Assembly (NCBI GenBank): GCA_016284485.1
Contig: JAEEOX010000064.1
Span: forward strand, 1-14,534
DNA from: Bacillota bacterium
GTDB lineage: Bacteria; Bacillota; Clostridia; Peptostreptococcales; Anaerovoracaceae
DNA: 14,534 bases
Direction of reading: 5' to 3'
This document shows, in pieces, positions 1 through 6,992 of this stretch; positions within the stretch are counted from its first letter, which is position 1, and each line of letters begins with the position of its first letter. Below the pieces are notes generated by a model. It had not been told where the DNA came from and searched no databases. It saw only the letters and a program-made list of their open reading frames with translations. Made by a program: the position numbers and the translations under genes.

Positions 1-19
1 AAGGAAGGAGGATAAACTG

Positions 20-889
20 ATGGCAGATTATAAAAGGTTTGAAGTCACTTGGAAAAGAAGACTCAATGACAATATGGTTTGGCTGAGGATCTATGCTCCC
101 CTTGTTGCAAAACATGCCAAACCCGGTCAGTTCATCATCCTGAGAACGGATGAGTACGGCGAGAGAATTCCTCTCACCATGGCCGGACACAACTCAGAAG
201 ACGGGACCATCGACCTGATCTACGCAGCAGTGGGAAGGACCACAATGCTCATGGATCAGCTGGAAGTTGGCGACTGCTTCGCTGACATCGTAGGCCCTCT
301 TGGCAAGCCGACCCACATGGAAGGCCTGAAGAGCGTCTGCGTCATCGGCGGAGGTACAGGAAATGCTCTCGCATATCCCCTTGCCTGCGGAATGAAGGCC
401 GCCGGAGTCGACACCTACATGATCGAAGGTTTCAAGACCAAGGATCTCGTCATTCTTGAGGACGAATTAAAAGAAAACCTGGGCGCTGACCACGTATTCG
501 TAGTTACCGACGACGGTTCCTACGGCGAGAAGATGTTCACCACCCAGAAGCTGGAAGACCTCATCGCCAAGGGCTACGTCTTTGACGAAGTCGTTGCTGT
601 AGGTCCTCCCATCATGATGAAGTTTACCTGTGAGATCGCAAAGAAGCACGGCATCAAGTCCGTTGCATCCCTTACGGCTTACATGATCGACGGCACCGGA
701 ATGTGCGGCGGCTGCAGATGCAAGATCGGCGGCGAGGACAAGTTCGTGTGCGTTGACGGACCCGAGTTCGACGGCGAGCTGGTTGACTGGGACGACCTCA
801 TCAGACGTTCAGCCTACTACAGAGAACAGGAAGCTGAAGACCGTCAGCATATCTGCAGATTGACAGGAGGTGTTCGTTACAATGATTAA
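20..889 (+). CDS. nfnA: NADH-dependent reduced ferredoxin:NADP+ oxidoreductase, small subunit (NfnA)
   Basis: Small flavoprotein subunit of the electron-bifurcating transhydrogenase NfnAB, also annotated as the sulfide dehydrogenase / dihydroorotate-dehydrogenase-like FAD/NAD-binding subunit. The complex is cytoplasmic and couples ferredoxin and NADH oxidation to NADP+ reduction, reversibly. The 289-residue protein has an N-terminal FAD-binding barrel with the flavin motif ERIPLTM at 48-54, then a nucleotide-binding half starting at the glycine-rich VIGGGTGNA (108-116). Near the C-terminus is a [2Fe-2S] site, DGTGMCGGCRC, with C229, C232 and C234 followed by C244. D224 could be the aspartate ligand known from this family. 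The start is set by AAGGAGG at 5-11, eight bases before the ATG. The last 8 bp overlap nfnB, implying translational coupling. The promoter lies left of the window. The main alternative is a generic SudB annotation, but the nfnB neighbour makes Nfn the better call. Confidence 0.9.
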   Translation: MADYKRFEVTWKRRLNDNMVWLRIYAPLVAKHAKPGQFIILRTDEYGERIPLTMAGHNSEDGTIDLIYAAVGRTTMLMDQLEVGDCFADIVGPLGKPTHMEGLKSVCVIGGGTGNALAYPLACGMKAAGVDTYMIEGFKTKDLVILEDELKENLGADHVFVVTDDGSYGEKMFTTQKLEDLIAKGYVFDEVVAVGPPIMMKFTCEIAKKHGIKSVASLTAYMIDGTGMCGGCRCKIGGEDKFVCVDGPEFDGELVDWDDLIRRSAYYREQEAEDRQHICRLTGGVRYND

Positions 890-2270
890 TTTAGTACATT
901 CACAGAACCCGATGCCGGAGCAGGCTCCTGACGTAAGAAACAAGAACTTCCTGGAAGTATGCACAGGCTACTCTGAGCAGCAGGCCATCAACGAGGCCAT
1001 GCGCTGCCTGAGATGCCGCAAAAAACCCTGCGTCTCCGGATGCCCCGTAAACATCAAGATCCCTGACTTCATCGCACGCGTTGCCGAAGGAGACTTCGAG
1101 GGCGCTTACGACGTGATCTCTCAGGACAGCTCCCTTCCCGCAATCTGCGGAAGAGTCTGCCCCCAGGAGACACAGTGCCAGGGCAAGTGCGTCCACGAAG
1201 TCAAGGGCGAGGCTGTTGCCATCGGAAGACTTGAAAGATTCGTGGCAGACTGGCACGCTGCAAACTTCGGCGACGTAGAAGTACCCAAGGCAGAGTCCAA
1301 CGGTCACAAGGTTGCCATCATCGGTTCCGGCCCGGCGGGCCTTGCCTGTGCAGGCGACCTGATCAACAAGGGCTATGACGTAACAGTCTACGAAGCTCTT
1401 CACAAGACCGGCGGCGTACTCGTATATGGAATTCCTCAGTTCCGTCTCCCCAAGGAGATCGTAGCCATGGAAGTTTCCAAGCTGGAGGAAAAAGGCGTCA
1501 AGTTCGTAACAGACGCAGTCGTAGGACGTTCCTTCACAGTTGACGAGCTCATGAAAGAGGGCGGCTATGAGTCCGTCTTCATCGGAACAGGCGCAGGCCT
1601 TCCGTCCTTCATGAACATCCCCGGTGAGAACCTCATCGGCGTATGCTCCGCCAACGAGTACCTCACCAGGATCAACCTGATGAAGGCTTACAGACCGGAA
1701 TACGACACACCCATCATGCACGGCGACAGGATCGCAGTAGTCGGCGGCGGAAACGTTGCAATGGACGCTGCAAGATGCGCTAAGCGTATGGGCGCCAGCG
1801 AAGTTTACATCATCTACCGTCGTTCCATGACAGAGCTTCCCGCAAGAGCTGAGGAAGTTCACCACGCCATGGAAGAGGGCATCATCTTCAAGCTCCTCAA
1901 CAATCCTGTTGAGATCCACGGGGATGAGAACGGTAACGTAAGATCCATCGAATGCGTAGAGATGGAGCTTGGCGAACCCGATGCTTCCGGAAGAAGAAGA
2001 CCCGTTGAGAAGAAGGGCTCCAACTTTGAGATCCCCGTAGACATGGTCATCATGTCCATCGGAACCAAGCTGAACACCCTGATCCTCGACACCACTGAGA
2101 ACCTTGATGCCAACACCAAGGGCGGTATCGGAACGGATGACGGCGCAGCCACCAACCGTGAAGGTATCTACGCCGGCGGCGACGCTGTAACAGGCGCTGC
2201 AACGGTAATCAAGGCCATGGGCGCAGGCAAGGTTGCCGCTGCTTCCATCGACCAGTACCTGAGCGAATAG
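882..2270 (+). CDS. nfnB: NADH-dependent reduced ferredoxin:NADP+ oxidoreductase, large subunit (NfnB)
   Basis: Large FAD and [4Fe-4S] subunit of NfnAB, homologous to the glutamate synthase small subunit and often mis-annotated gltA/gltD. It is 462 residues long. The N-terminus carries two cysteine clusters, C42/C45/C50/C54 and C89/C93/C99/C103, as expected for two [4Fe-4S] clusters. They are followed by an FAD dinucleotide fold at GSGPAG (148-153), an NADP(H)-binding fold at GGGNVA (288-293), and the C-terminal flavin signature GIYAGGDAVTGAATVIKAM. No glutamate synthase large subunit is adjacent, whereas nfnA lies directly upstream, which supports Nfn over glutamate synthase. I chose ATG 882 because AGGAGGT at 865-871 sits 10 bases upstream. 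A GTG at 870 is in frame but overlaps that site. The start codon lies inside the end of nfnA. An intrinsic terminator follows 30 bp after the stop. Confidence 0.92.
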   Translation: MINLVHSQNPMPEQAPDVRNKNFLEVCTGYSEQQAINEAMRCLRCRKKPCVSGCPVNIKIPDFIARVAEGDFEGAYDVISQDSSLPAICGRVCPQETQCQGKCVHEVKGEAVAIGRLERFVADWHAANFGDVEVPKAESNGHKVAIIGSGPAGLACAGDLINKGYDVTVYEALHKTGGVLVYGIPQFRLPKEIVAMEVSKLEEKGVKFVTDAVVGRSFTVDELMKEGGYESVFIGTGAGLPSFMNIPGENLIGVCSANEYLTRINLMKAYRPEYDTPIMHGDRIAVVGGGNVAMDAARCAKRMGASEVYIIYRRSMTELPARAEEVHHAMEEGIIFKLLNNPVEIHGDENGNVRSIECVEMELGEPDASGRRRPVEKKGSNFEIPVDMVIMSIGTKLNTLILDTTENLDANTKGGIGTDDGAATNREGIYAGGDAVTGAATVIKAMGAGKVAAASIDQYLSE

Positions 2271-2299
2271 GCTCAGACATTGCCTCAAATGAAATGCTT

Positions 2300-2336
2300 A
2301 AGGGCGGACTCGCAAGAGTCCGCCCTTTTGTTTTTT
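2300..2336 (+). terminator. Intrinsic terminator of nfnAB
   Basis: A perfect 12-bp stem (2300-2311 with 2316-2327), GC-rich, closed by a GCAA tetraloop and followed by a T-rich tail (TTGTTTTTT). It lies 30 bp after the nfnB stop, so nfnAB and the next gene are probably separate transcription units. Confidence 0.93.
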
Positions 2337-2363
2337 GCGCAGATCCGCTTATGGGTAACGAAC

Positions 2364-2392
2364 TTGATTAGATGTTTTCTCTCAAGTATAAT
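2364..2392 (+). promoter_or_regulatory. Sigma-A-type promoter of the first LRR-CWB2 gene
   Basis: TTGATT at 2364-2369, a 17-bp spacer, and a perfect TATAAT at 2387-2392. The start codon at 2436 is 44 bp beyond the -10 box. The promoter sits between the nfnAB terminator and the gene, as expected for an independent unit. Confidence 0.8.
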
Positions 2393-2435
2393 GATTATAT
2401 GCTATCGATTCATTGAAGGAGAGGTGGAGAAAAAG

Positions 2436-4364
2436 ATGATCAAAAAACATTTATCGATTCTTTTATGTATTCTGTTACTTGTTTCGGTCTTCCCCGTTAC
2501 TGTTTATGGTGAAGACTCCCGCGCCGGAGTGAGTGTTGATGAGCAAAACTTCCCGGACGCAGTGTTCCGTGATTACATCAGCGAGAATTTCGACTCAAAC
2601 GGTGATGGAGTTCTCAGTTCCGCAGAGATCGCTCAGGTAAAAAACATAGATTTAAACGCAAAAGGCGTCTCATCACTCCGGGGCGTGGAACATCTGACCG
2701 CTCTGGAAACACTGAATTGTTCCAATAATCCGCTGACAGAGATCGTTTTTCCCAATAGCGCAACTTTCAAAGCTCTGACCTGCTATGCGTGCCAGCTGCC
2801 TTCGCTGGATGTTTCCGATTGTCCTGCCCTTGAGTATTTAGAGTGTGGTCTCAACAAGCTGGAGACACTTGACGTTTCCGGCAATACACATCTTGAATAC
2901 CTGGGTTGTAATTACAACCAACTTGACACACTTAATGTATCCGGAGCATCTGCTTTGAAAACCATCAGATGCAAGGAAAACCAGCTGAAGGCTTTGGATC
3001 TTTCCGGCAATCATCAACTGGAAAGCCTGGTCTGTACCAATAACCTGATAGAGGAACTTGATGTGTCCGGCAAGGCTGCCATGAGTGATATATGGTGCGC
3101 CTCGAACCAGCTGAGGGAACTTGATCTTTCCGGAAGCAATGCCCTGACGGCTGTTGACTGCAGCCACAACCAGCTCCAGTCCCTCGATGCATCAGGCAAG
3201 CCCAACCTTTACCAGCTGTGGTGTTTCGACAATCAGCTGACTTCTTTGAACGTGACTGACGATGCGGCATTACGTTTTTTCGAGTGCCATGCCAACTCGT
3301 TAGAACAGCTGGATATCTCCACTTGCCCGCAAATGGTAGGCGTGTACCGCAACGGGGAGATGTCGGAATCCGACGATAAATATATATACGCTTTTTATAA
3401 CAAGGACGGATGGGAAGTAACCTGTATATATATCGATAAATTTACCGAGATCGTAATTCCGGATCATGACCGGGTCGCCGGCTCCAATCGTTTCATGACC
3501 GGTATCGGAGCTGCGGAGTGGCTCAAGAACAATACGGCTACATTGCTTTTTCCAAATATCGTCATCGCCAGCGGCACAGACTTTCCTGATGCTCTGGCAG
3601 GAGCATACCTGGCTGTTGTGAAGGAGGCTCCCGTGCTGCTTACCAATGCCGGCTTCGCGCCGACTCTGGCAGAGTACGTCAGCGCCAACCTTGCATATGG
3701 CGGAACGGTATACATCCTGGGCGGCAAGGGGGCCGTTCCGGAGGTGATGGAGACCGAACTCCAGAAGAAGGGCATTACTAATATCAAAAGGCTTTCTGGT
3801 TCCAACAGGTATGCGACAAATCTGGCGATCCTCATGGAAGCCGGCGTTGAGGGACAGGATCTCCTGATCTGCTCCGGTAATGGCTACGCAGACAGTCTTC
3901 CCGCATCGGCCCTGGGCAAGCCCATCCTTCTTGTAGGGAAGAGCCTCACCGATGATCAGAAGTCATATCTGGCTGAGATCCAGGGTGATCTCAGCGGCAA
4001 CATCTATGCCCTCGGAGGAAAAGGTGCCGTGCCGGAAGACGTCTTCAGCTCCGTTAAAGTTTACGCCACAGGCGAAACAGAAAGAGTGGCAGGAAAAGAC
4101 CGCTTCAAAACATCCGTAGCCATAGCCGAAAAATTCATGCCCGAAACCGTAGAGAACGCGGTTCTGGCCTACGCCATGAACTACCCGGACGGACTTGCCG
4201 GAGGGCCCGTGGCCTATGTCAGCGGAAGCCCGCTGCTTCTCGTGACCAACTCGATCTATGACGACGCCAAGGCATATTGCAGCCAGTCCGGAATCAACAG
4301 CGTCATCGTGATCGGTGGCGAATCCCTGATCCCGGACATCCTGGCTCAGGATATATCTCAATAG
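2436..4364 (+). CDS. Secreted leucine-rich-repeat protein with three C-terminal CWB2 cell-wall-binding repeats
   Basis: Predicted surface protein of 642 residues. A signal peptide covers about residues 1-25 (MIKK, a long hydrophobic stretch, VTVYG). An EF-hand-like calcium loop, FDSNGDGVLSSAEI, lies at 52-65. About ten 21-residue leucine-rich repeats of the form LxxLxCxxNxLxxLDVS follow at about 80-305, in the style of internalin-like Bacillota proteins. The C-terminal half has three CWB2 (PF04122-type) repeats at about 345-438, 451-540 and 549-640, each starting with R(V/L)(A/S)G(S/K)xR. CWB2 domains are known to hold clostridial S-layer-associated proteins to anionic wall polymers, so this protein is probably displayed on the cell wall. 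The LRR ligand cannot be told. ATG 2436 is preferred because a purine-rich GAGGTGGAG lies at 2421-2429 and the signal peptide starts here. GTG 2424 is an in-frame alternative. A tandem paralogue follows at 4528. Confidence 0.88.
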   Translation: MIKKHLSILLCILLLVSVFPVTVYGEDSRAGVSVDEQNFPDAVFRDYISENFDSNGDGVLSSAEIAQVKNIDLNAKGVSSLRGVEHLTALETLNCSNNPLTEIVFPNSATFKALTCYACQLPSLDVSDCPALEYLECGLNKLETLDVSGNTHLEYLGCNYNQLDTLNVSGASALKTIRCKENQLKALDLSGNHQLESLVCTNNLIEELDVSGKAAMSDIWCASNQLRELDLSGSNALTAVDCSHNQLQSLDASGKPNLYQLWCFDNQLTSLNVTDDAALRFFECHANSLEQLDISTCPQMVGVYRNGEMSESDDKYIYAFYNKDGWEVTCIYIDKFTEIVIPDHDRVAGSNRFMTGIGAAEWLKNNTATLLFPNIVIASGTDFPDALAGAYLAVVKEAPVLLTNAGFAPTLAEYVSANLAYGGTVYILGGKGAVPEVMETELQKKGITNIKRLSGSNRYATNLAILMEAGVEGQDLLICSGNGYADSLPASALGKPILLVGKSLTDDQKSYLAEIQGDLSGNIYALGGKGAVPEDVFSSVKVYATGETERVAGKDRFKTSVAIAEKFMPETVENAVLAYAMNYPDGLAGGPVAYVSGSPLLLVTNSIYDDAKAYCSQSGINSVIVIGGESLIPDILAQDISQ

Positions 4365-4379
4365 TTGACTGACTATCAC

Positions 4380-4415
4380 GCGGGGTGGCCCTTCGGGGCT
4401 GCCCCGCAGTTTTTA
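4380..4415 (+). terminator. Intrinsic terminator of the first LRR-CWB2 gene
   Basis: A 12-bp stem (4380-4391 with 4396-4407, two of the pairs G-T wobbles) closed by a C(TTCG)G tetraloop, with a five-T run from 4410. It lies 15 bp after the stop codon. Confidence 0.92.
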
Positions 4416-4461
4416 TAAGTGCGAAACGGATCTTTTGCGGTCTGCAATTACAATTTGGAAG

Positions 4462-4489
4462 TTTGCCCTATAGGGGAATGTGGTATAAT
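4462..4489 (+). promoter_or_regulatory. Extended -10 promoter of the second LRR-CWB2 gene
   Basis: Perfect TATAAT at 4484-4489 preceded by TGG, giving the extended -10 form TGnTATAAT. The -35 region is weak; TTTGCC at 4462-4467 with a 16-bp spacer is the best match. The start codon is at 4528. Confidence 0.7.
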
Positions 4490-4527
4490 GTAGAAAATTT
4501 AATTGCGATACAGGGAAGGAGACGACT

Positions 4528-6528
4528 ATGAAAAAAATGAGATTTTTCAGCTTGCTGATGGGCTTAGTGATGGTTATTACTCTTATCCCCGGCGCGGCCT
4601 TTGCAGATACGGCAAGAGCCGACGTTGCAGTCAACGAGGCAAATTTCCCGGATCCGGTCTTCAGGGAATATGTCAGCGAGAATTTTGACACGGACGGAGG
4701 AGGTGCTCTCAGCGAGGCCGAGATCGCACAGGCTAAAGCGATCTATCTGTCCTTTGAAACCGTATCGACCTTAAAGGGTGTAGAGTTCCTCACTGCGCTG
4801 GAAAAGCTTTGGGCTCCTAAGAATTTGACGGAACTGGATGTGTCCAGGAATACGGCTCTGACTCATCTCCACTGTTGGAGGGATCAGTTTGGTGAGCTTG
4901 ATCTGTCCAATAATACTGCTCTTATTGAACTCTGGGTCGAGTCATGTCAGCTGACGAAACTGGACGTATCTCACAATACGGCATTGACCGAGCTACGCTG
5001 CTCTTTCAATCAGTTTACAGAATTGGATCTGTCCAATAATACGTTGCTGACTAACCTAAACTGTACAGACTCTCCCCTCAAAACACTTATGCTTCCGGAA
5101 GACAACGCCCTACAGGTCTTGTATTGCGGTCATAACCAACTGACAGAGCTGGATCTGTCCGATTGCACTTCACTAAGCAATGTGAATTGTATGGATAATC
5201 AGCTGACTTCACTGGATTTATCCGGCTGCACCTCTTTAGGGGTTCTCGATTGTTATAGTAACCAGCTGAACACTCTGGATGTATCTGAATGTACATCGCT
5301 GAGTTCTCTGAACTGTTCCAATAACCTATTGTCTACATTGGACGTATCCCACAATGCAGAATTAGTGGAGCTCTGGTGCGACCAGGACCAACTGACTGCA
5401 CTTGACGTGTCCAACAATACTCATCTGGATCGGCTCACATGCAGTGGAAACAAGATCGAGATCCTGGATATCAGTAATTGTCCAGGTCTGAACAGAGCGT
5501 ACTTTGATGGGACGGTTGAAGAAAATTATGCTGATCTGGATTATGCTGATGCCAGTGTGACCGGTCCCTTTGGTGATCCATATTACCGCCTCCGGATCGA
5601 TAAAAGTACTGACGTGATCTCTTCCAGGATAGGCCGCATCGCCGGCAAGAACCGTTTCCTCACCGCCATCGAGGCCGCGGATAAGCTCAAGGCTGAGCTG
5701 GGAATGGATAGCTTCCCCAACATCGTCATAGCCAGCGGCACCGATTTCCCGGATGCCCTGACGGGGGCCTACCTGGCCATCGAAAAGGATGCCCCTGTGC
5801 TTCTGACCAACGCAGGCTTCGCCCCTACATTAGCTGAGTACGCCAAAGCCAACCTTCAGGATGGCGGCACCGTATACATCCTTGGCGGAAAAGGTGCGGT
5901 CCCCGAGGTCATGGAGGCCGAGCTTCAGAAGCAGGGAATAACCAAAGTGGAGAGGCTGGCGGGATCAAACAGATATGATACCAACCTGGAGATCCTTAAG
6001 GCCGCCGGAGTTACAGGCAAGAATCTCCTGATCTGCTCCGGAACAGGCTACGCAGACAGCCTTTCCGCATCTGCTCTCGACAAGCCCATACTGCTGGTTG
6101 GCAGCAGCCTGACTCAGGAGCAAAAGGATTTCCTTGCAGAAGTCAAGGACGACATGAGTGGCGACTTCTTTGTACTGGGCGGAACGGGAGTCGTATCCGA
6201 ATCCGTCTTCGACGAAGTCAAGGAATATGCAAAGGGTACCACGGAGAGAGTGTCCGGGGCCAACAGATTCGCCACTTCCGTGGCCATAGCCAGGAGATTC
6301 CTGCCCAACACCATCGAAACTGCAGTTCTGGCCTACGCCATGAACTATCCCGACGGACTGGCAGGAGGTCCCGTAGCCTACGCGACGGGAAGCCCGCTGC
6401 TTCTTGTGACCGACACCTTCTATGACGAAGCGCAGACCTACGCCAAGCAGGTGAAGGCACAGAATATCATCATCATGGGCGGCAAGTCCCTGATCCCACA
6501 CTACACTGCACGCGCACTGCTTGTATAG
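4528..6528 (+). CDS. Secreted leucine-rich-repeat protein with three C-terminal CWB2 repeats (paralogue)
   Basis: Predicted wall-anchored protein of 666 residues, built like its neighbour at 2436. The signal peptide runs to about residue 26 (MKKMRFF, hydrophobic core, GAAFA). An EF-hand-like segment FDTDGGGALSEAEI is at 53-66; its fifth loop position is glycine rather than an acidic residue, so calcium binding may be weaker. About eleven LRRs of the LxxLxCxxNxLxxLDVS type cover about 80-325. CWB2 repeats lie at about 370-465, 475-565 and 574-665. The first CWB2 repeat has long stretches identical to the paralogue (for example FPNIVIASGTDFPDAL), while the LRR portions differ in number and spacing. 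This points to a tandem duplication with conserved anchoring and diverging binding faces. The start is fixed by AAGGAG at 4516-4521, six bases before ATG. It has its own promoter and terminator, so the two paralogues can be expressed independently. Confidence 0.88.
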   Translation: MKKMRFFSLLMGLVMVITLIPGAAFADTARADVAVNEANFPDPVFREYVSENFDTDGGGALSEAEIAQAKAIYLSFETVSTLKGVEFLTALEKLWAPKNLTELDVSRNTALTHLHCWRDQFGELDLSNNTALIELWVESCQLTKLDVSHNTALTELRCSFNQFTELDLSNNTLLTNLNCTDSPLKTLMLPEDNALQVLYCGHNQLTELDLSDCTSLSNVNCMDNQLTSLDLSGCTSLGVLDCYSNQLNTLDVSECTSLSSLNCSNNLLSTLDVSHNAELVELWCDQDQLTALDVSNNTHLDRLTCSGNKIEILDISNCPGLNRAYFDGTVEENYADLDYADASVTGPFGDPYYRLRIDKSTDVISSRIGRIAGKNRFLTAIEAADKLKAELGMDSFPNIVIASGTDFPDALTGAYLAIEKDAPVLLTNAGFAPTLAEYAKANLQDGGTVYILGGKGAVPEVMEAELQKQGITKVERLAGSNRYDTNLEILKAAGVTGKNLLICSGTGYADSLSASALDKPILLVGSSLTQEQKDFLAEVKDDMSGDFFVLGGTGVVSESVFDEVKEYAKGTTERVSGANRFATSVAIARRFLPNTIETAVLAYAMNYPDGLAGGPVAYATGSPLLLVTDTFYDEAQTYAKQVKAQNIIIMGGKSLIPHYTARALLV

Positions 6529-6538
6529 AGAAAAACTG

Positions 6539-6570
6539 CTCCCGCCGGAGGACCCGGCGGGAGTTTTTTT
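6539..6570 (+). terminator. Intrinsic terminator of the second LRR-CWB2 gene
   Basis: A 10-bp GC-rich stem (6539-6548 with 6554-6563), a five-base loop and a run of seven T, starting 10 bp after the stop codon. Confidence 0.92.
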
Positions 6571-6613
6571 GCGCCACGGGTTATATTCTTTGTTTATAAC
6601 TCATAGTTTTACG

Positions 6614-6651
6614 CAACAAAAAATTGTTCTGCACAACAAAACTTTTTGTTG
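6614..6651. promoter_or_regulatory. Two palindromic sites, candidate tandem operator
   Basis: Site 1 at 6614-6629 is CAACAA-4 bp-TTGTTC, a near-palindrome. Site 2 at 6634-6651 is CAACAAAA-CT-TTTTGTTG, a perfect palindrome whose right arm overlaps the -35 box of the promoter at 6649. The two centres are 21 bp apart, about two helical turns, so two bound dimers would lie on the same DNA face. That these are operators is an inference; A/T-rich runs can form such symmetry by chance. Confidence 0.45.
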
Positions 6652-6677
6652 ACGAGGGGTTTTCGCTGGGATATAAT
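6649..6677 (+). promoter_or_regulatory. Near-consensus promoter of an orphan transcript
   Basis: TTGACG at 6649-6654, a 17-bp spacer and TATAAT at 6672-6677. It is the closest match to consensus in the window. Transcription would start near 6684. No conventional plus-strand gene follows, since the next gene (6993-8387) is on the minus strand. Confidence 0.8.
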
Positions 6678-6701
6678 GACCGTGTTATGTAGGAGTACTA
6701 C

Positions 6702-6764
6702 ATGACCTCGCTTTTTCCGGCAGGCCCGGAATGCCACAAGCTTTCGGCGTTCATATCAGGGTAA
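6702..6764 (+). CDS. Possible 20-residue leader or small peptide
   Basis: A short ORF beginning about 18 nt after the predicted transcription start. It has ATG at 6702 and a well-spaced AGGAG at 6691-6695 (six-base gap), and reads MTSLFPAGPECHKLSAFISG before TAA. It has no recognisable domain and no clear membrane segment. Both the ribosome binding site and the ATG fall inside the 5' hairpin 6684-6706, so translation would depend on opening it. The stop codon lies in the CAGGGT helix of the larger RNA fold. It may be a leader peptide, a small protein, or a chance ORF inside a non-coding RNA. Confidence 0.3.
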   Translation: MTSLFPAGPECHKLSAFISG

Positions 6765-6936
6765 CTCATCTATCGTAACACCTTTCCTTGGACTCAGCTA
6801 ACCCTTCTGAGTCTGCAGACCAGACCCTGTGTGAACGACCCCTGCCGGCATTTCTCAGAAAGAGCACGAACGGTGTTCCTCCAATTACCGCCGTCCGTGT
6901 GTACATAGCAACATAATCAGAATAGTTCTTTTCATG

Positions 6937-6985
6937 CAAATACCCGCCAAATGCCAATTGGCGGGTATTTGTTTCTCTTTATTTA
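6937..6985 (+). terminator. Intrinsic terminator of the orphan transcript
   Basis: A perfect 14-bp stem (6937-6950 with 6958-6971) with a seven-base loop, followed on the plus strand by a T-rich tail (TTTCTCTTTATTTA). The minus-strand side lacks a T run after the stem, so it ends plus-strand transcription best. It may also slow polymerase coming from the minus-strand gene that stops at 6993. Confidence 0.85.
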
Positions 6986-6992
6986 TCCATGT

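Larger units (their letters stand above)
6684..6985 (+). ncRNA. Candidate structured orphan RNA of unknown family
   Basis: About 300 nt bounded by a strong promoter and an intrinsic terminator, with no long ORF. The predicted helices fit one nested fold. A 5' hairpin of 9 bp pairs 6684-6692 with 6698-6706. A long-range 8-bp CCGGCAGG helix pairs 6717-6724 with 6841-6848. Inside it, CGTTCA (6748-6753) pairs with 6832-6837, CAGGGT (6757-6762) pairs with 6824-6829, and a terminal GACTCAG hairpin pairs 6791-6797 with 6807-6813. An alternative 7-bp hairpin, 6729-6735 with 6746-6752, competes with the CGTTCA helix. A 3' hairpin pairs 6865-6873 with 6891-6899 around a 17-nt loop containing CCTCC. I see no signature of 6S, SRP, RNase P or tmRNA. 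It could be a regulatory RNA, a dual-function RNA carrying the small ORF at 6702, or a decayed leader. The transcript is well supported; its function is not. Confidence 0.6.

Noticed and set aside
870..884. GTG 870 as the start of nfnB
   Set aside because: It overlaps the AGGAGGT that serves ATG 882.
882..2270. Glutamate synthase small subunit (gltD) identity for nfnB
   Set aside because: Homologous, but the adjacent nfnA and absence of a glutamate synthase large subunit favour the Nfn complex.
900..2288. Long open frame (462 codons) on the minus strand opposite nfnB
   Set aside because: It mirrors nfnB along its whole length, has no recognisable domain, and arises from the biased third codon positions of the real gene, whose motifs are complete.
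6766..6957. 63-codon minus-strand open frame in the orphan RNA region
   Set aside because: It would start with TTG inside the terminator loop without a ribosome binding site; promoter and terminator both indicate plus-strand transcription.
6684..6985. 6S RNA, SRP RNA, RNase P RNA or tmRNA
   Set aside because: I looked for the SRP GGTCAGG/GGAAGG tetraloop region, RNase P conserved regions, a tRNA-like end and a 6S-type rod with central bubble, and found none convincingly. A covariance search is still needed.
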